DNA from: an uncultured Paracoccaceae bacterium
GTDB lineage: Bacteria; Pseudomonadota; Alphaproteobacteria; Rhodobacterales; Rhodobacteraceae
Reading direction: 5' to 3'
Length of the DNA stretch: 33,666 nucleotides
Assembly: GCA_938016515.1 (NCBI GenBank)
Contig: CALILP010000178.1
Span: 1 to 33,666, forward strand
Below are positions 32,254 to 33,666 of this stretch, in pieces (positions within the stretch are counted from its first letter, which is position 1; every line of letters begins with the position of its first letter). The notes under the pieces are model-generated. The model had not been told where the DNA came from, made no database searches, and was given only the letters and a program-made list of their open reading frames with translations. Position numbers and translations under genes: made by a program.

Positions 32254-33666
32254 TTAGTCGGCTGCTTCTTCTTTCTTCAGCTCTTCGCCAGTTTCCTGAT
32301 CAACCATCTTCATGGCCAAACGGACCTTGCCGCGATCATCGAAGCCCAGCAGCTTGACCCAGACTTCCTGACCTTCTTTGAGAACGTCAGACGGATGGTT
32401 CAGGCGGCGGTTTTCGATCTGGCTGACGTGCACGAGGCCGTCGCGCTTGCCAAAGAAGTTCACAAACGCGCCGAAATCGACGAGCTTCACAACCTTACCT
32501 TTGTAGATCACGCCTTCTTCTGGCTCTGCCACGATGGAATGGATCATGTCGTAGGCCTTCTTGATGGCCTCTGCATCGTTGGACGCCAGCTTGATGATGC
32601 CGTCGTCGTTGATGTCCACTTTTGCGCCGGATGTTTCGACGATTTCGCGGATGACCTTACCACCGGACCCGATCACTTCACGGATCTTGTCGGTTGGGAT
32701 CTGCATCGTCTCGATCTTCGGTGCGTGCACGCCCAGATCGTTGGCGCCTGTCAGGGCTTTGCCCATCTCGCCAAGGATGTGCAGACGACCAGCTTTGGCC
32801 TGCGCCAAGGCCTCTTTCATGATGGCGGGCGTAATGCCTGCGATCTTGATGTCCATCTGCAAGGACGTGATGCCGTTTTCGGTACCCGCGACCTTAAAGT
32901 CCATGTCGCCAAGGTGATCTTCGTCACCAAGGATGTCGGACAGGATCGCGTATTCGCCATCGTCTTCCATCACAAGGCCCATTGCCACACCAGCAACGGC
33001 TGATTTCAGCGGCACACCTGCGTCCATCATGGACAAGGAGCCACCGCAGACAGATGCCATGGAGCTTGAGCCGTTGGATTCGGTGATCTCTGACACCAGA
33101 CGGATTGTGTATGGGAAGTCTGTCGCGGACGGCAGAACTGCCTGCAAGGCACGCCATGCCAGCTTGCCGTGACCGATTTCACGGCGGCCCGGGCCACCCA
33201 CACGACCAACTTCACCAACAGAATACGGTGGGAAGTTATAATGAAGCATGAAGTTCGACTTATACATGCCGGTCAGCGCGTCGATCATCTGCTCATCATC
33301 GCCGGTACCCAGAGTGGTCACAACCAGACCCTGCGTTTCGCCACGAGTGAACAAGGCAGAACCGTGTGTCCGCGGCAGAATGCCAGTCTCGGAAACGATC
33401 GGGCGAATGGTATCAAGAGCACGGCCATCAATACGCTTGCCGTTTTTCACGACGTCGCCACGCAGAACAGCCGACTCAAGACCTTTCAGCGCGGGGCCAA
33501 GGTTTTTGTCTTCTTGCTGCTCTTGGGTCAGGGACGCGATGATCGCATCCTTGGCGGCGGAAACCGCACCAGTGCGTTCTTGCTTGTCTGTGATCGCGTA
33601 AGCGGCACGCATCTGATCTTCACCAGCGGCTTTCACTGCTGCGGACAGCTCCGAATAGTCTTCTGG
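32254..33666 (-). CDS. pnp: Polynucleotide phosphorylase, 5' end cut by window edge
   Basis: 470 residues of the C-terminal two thirds of PNPase, the phosphorolytic 3'-5' exoribonuclease of the degradosome. The frame runs open to the right edge, so the true start is outside; the ATG at 33636 is internal. Visible in order are the end of the helical linker, the second RNase PH domain ([22 protein letters not shown] and the catalytic Asp cluster [16 protein letters not shown]), the KH domain ([15 protein letters not shown]) and the S1 domain ([25 protein letters not shown]). The acidic tail [10 protein letters not shown] ends the protein. pnp often follows rpsO, which would lie outside this window. 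Confidence 0.97.
   Translation of the reverse strand, partial: PEDYSELSAAVKAAGEDQMRAAYAITDKQERTGAVSAAKDAIIASLTQEQQEDKNLGPALKGLESAVLRGDVVKNGKRIDGRALDTIRPIVSETGILPRTHGSALFTRGETQGLVVTTLGTGDDEQMIDALTGMYKSNFMLHYNFPPYSVGEVGRVGGPGRREIGHGKLAWRALQAVLPSATDFPYTIRLVSEITESNGSSSMASVCGGSLSMMDAGVPLKSAVAGVAMGLVMEDDGEYAILSDILGDEDHLGDMDFKVAGTENGITSLQMDIKIAGITPAIMKEALAQAKAGRLHILGEMGKALTGANDLGVHAPKIETMQIPTDKIREVIGSGGKVIREIVETSGAKVDINDDGIIKLASNDAEAIKKAYDMIHSIVAEPEEGVIYKGKVVKLVDFGAFVNFFGKRDGLVHVSQIENRRLNHPSDVLKEGQEVWVKLLGFDDRGKVRLAMKMVDQETGEELKKEEAAD

Noticed and set aside
1-33666. tRNA genes, CRISPR arrays, intact insertion sequences
   Set aside because: Scanning by eye found no T-loop signature with a cloverleaf, no regularly spaced repeats and no transposase gene. 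A covariance-model scan would be decisive.

Overview
This window looks like chromosomal DNA of a marine alphaproteobacterium of the Rhodobacterales (Roseobacter-type). The inference rests on gene families and gene order: DUF2125, DUF4170 and DUF721 (DciA-like) proteins, an acidic Rhodobacter-type porin, the leuS-lptE-holA block, and the pmbA / inositol-monophosphatase-like / DUF4170 / waaA-like / lpxK block. Both window edges cut a gene: a lipoprotein at the left and pnp at the right. No rRNA, tRNA, CRISPR array or intact mobile element was seen.

Layout. (1) 1-4099 is the accessory part. It has a truncated lipoprotein gene divergent from a gene for an HTH-XRE domain fused to a polytopic membrane region, with a near-perfect palindrome between them. 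Next come a frameshifted relic of a P4-type tyrosine recombinase and a two-gene module of YjhX/TopAI (topoisomerase I inhibitor family) plus a GNAT acetyltransferase. This resembles the topAI-yjhQ toxin-antitoxin pair and may be what remains of an integrated island. (2) 4100-9639 has a PhoX phosphatase, an AlkB-type alkane monooxygenase downstream of mutY, then a DUF721 gene and a DsbA-like oxidoreductase. (3) 9636-17436 is a long minus-strand envelope block: two tandem DUF2125 paralogs, pmbA, an inositol-monophosphatase-like gene, DUF4170, a divergent waaA-like gene and lpxK. (4) 17550-21447 is a plus-strand set: SDR oxidoreductase, a short crotonase-fold protein, an MscS channel and an HI0933-like flavoprotein. 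Two of its three junctions are 4-nt overlaps.

(5) 21887-22359 carries twin 66-residue exported peptides whose mature parts are identical although the DNA has drifted at synonymous sites. (6) 22416-27715 is the minus-strand leuS-lptE-holA operon and a porin with a TTCG-loop terminator. (7) 27950-29963 holds yggS, an RluA-type pseudouridine synthase and a 1-Cys peroxiredoxin. (8) 30036-33666 holds two L,D-transpeptidases, a small beta-barrel protein and the C-terminal two thirds of PNPase.

The common theme is envelope biogenesis and maintenance: LPS (lpxK, waaA-like, lptE), outer-membrane proteins, peptidoglycan cross-linking, periplasmic oxidative folding and an osmotic valve. The observations most worth checking are the TopAI-GNAT module beside the integrase relic, the HTH-membrane fusion with its candidate operator, the twin peptides, and two enzymes whose usual catalytic residues are missing (the waaA-like protein and the crotonase-fold protein).
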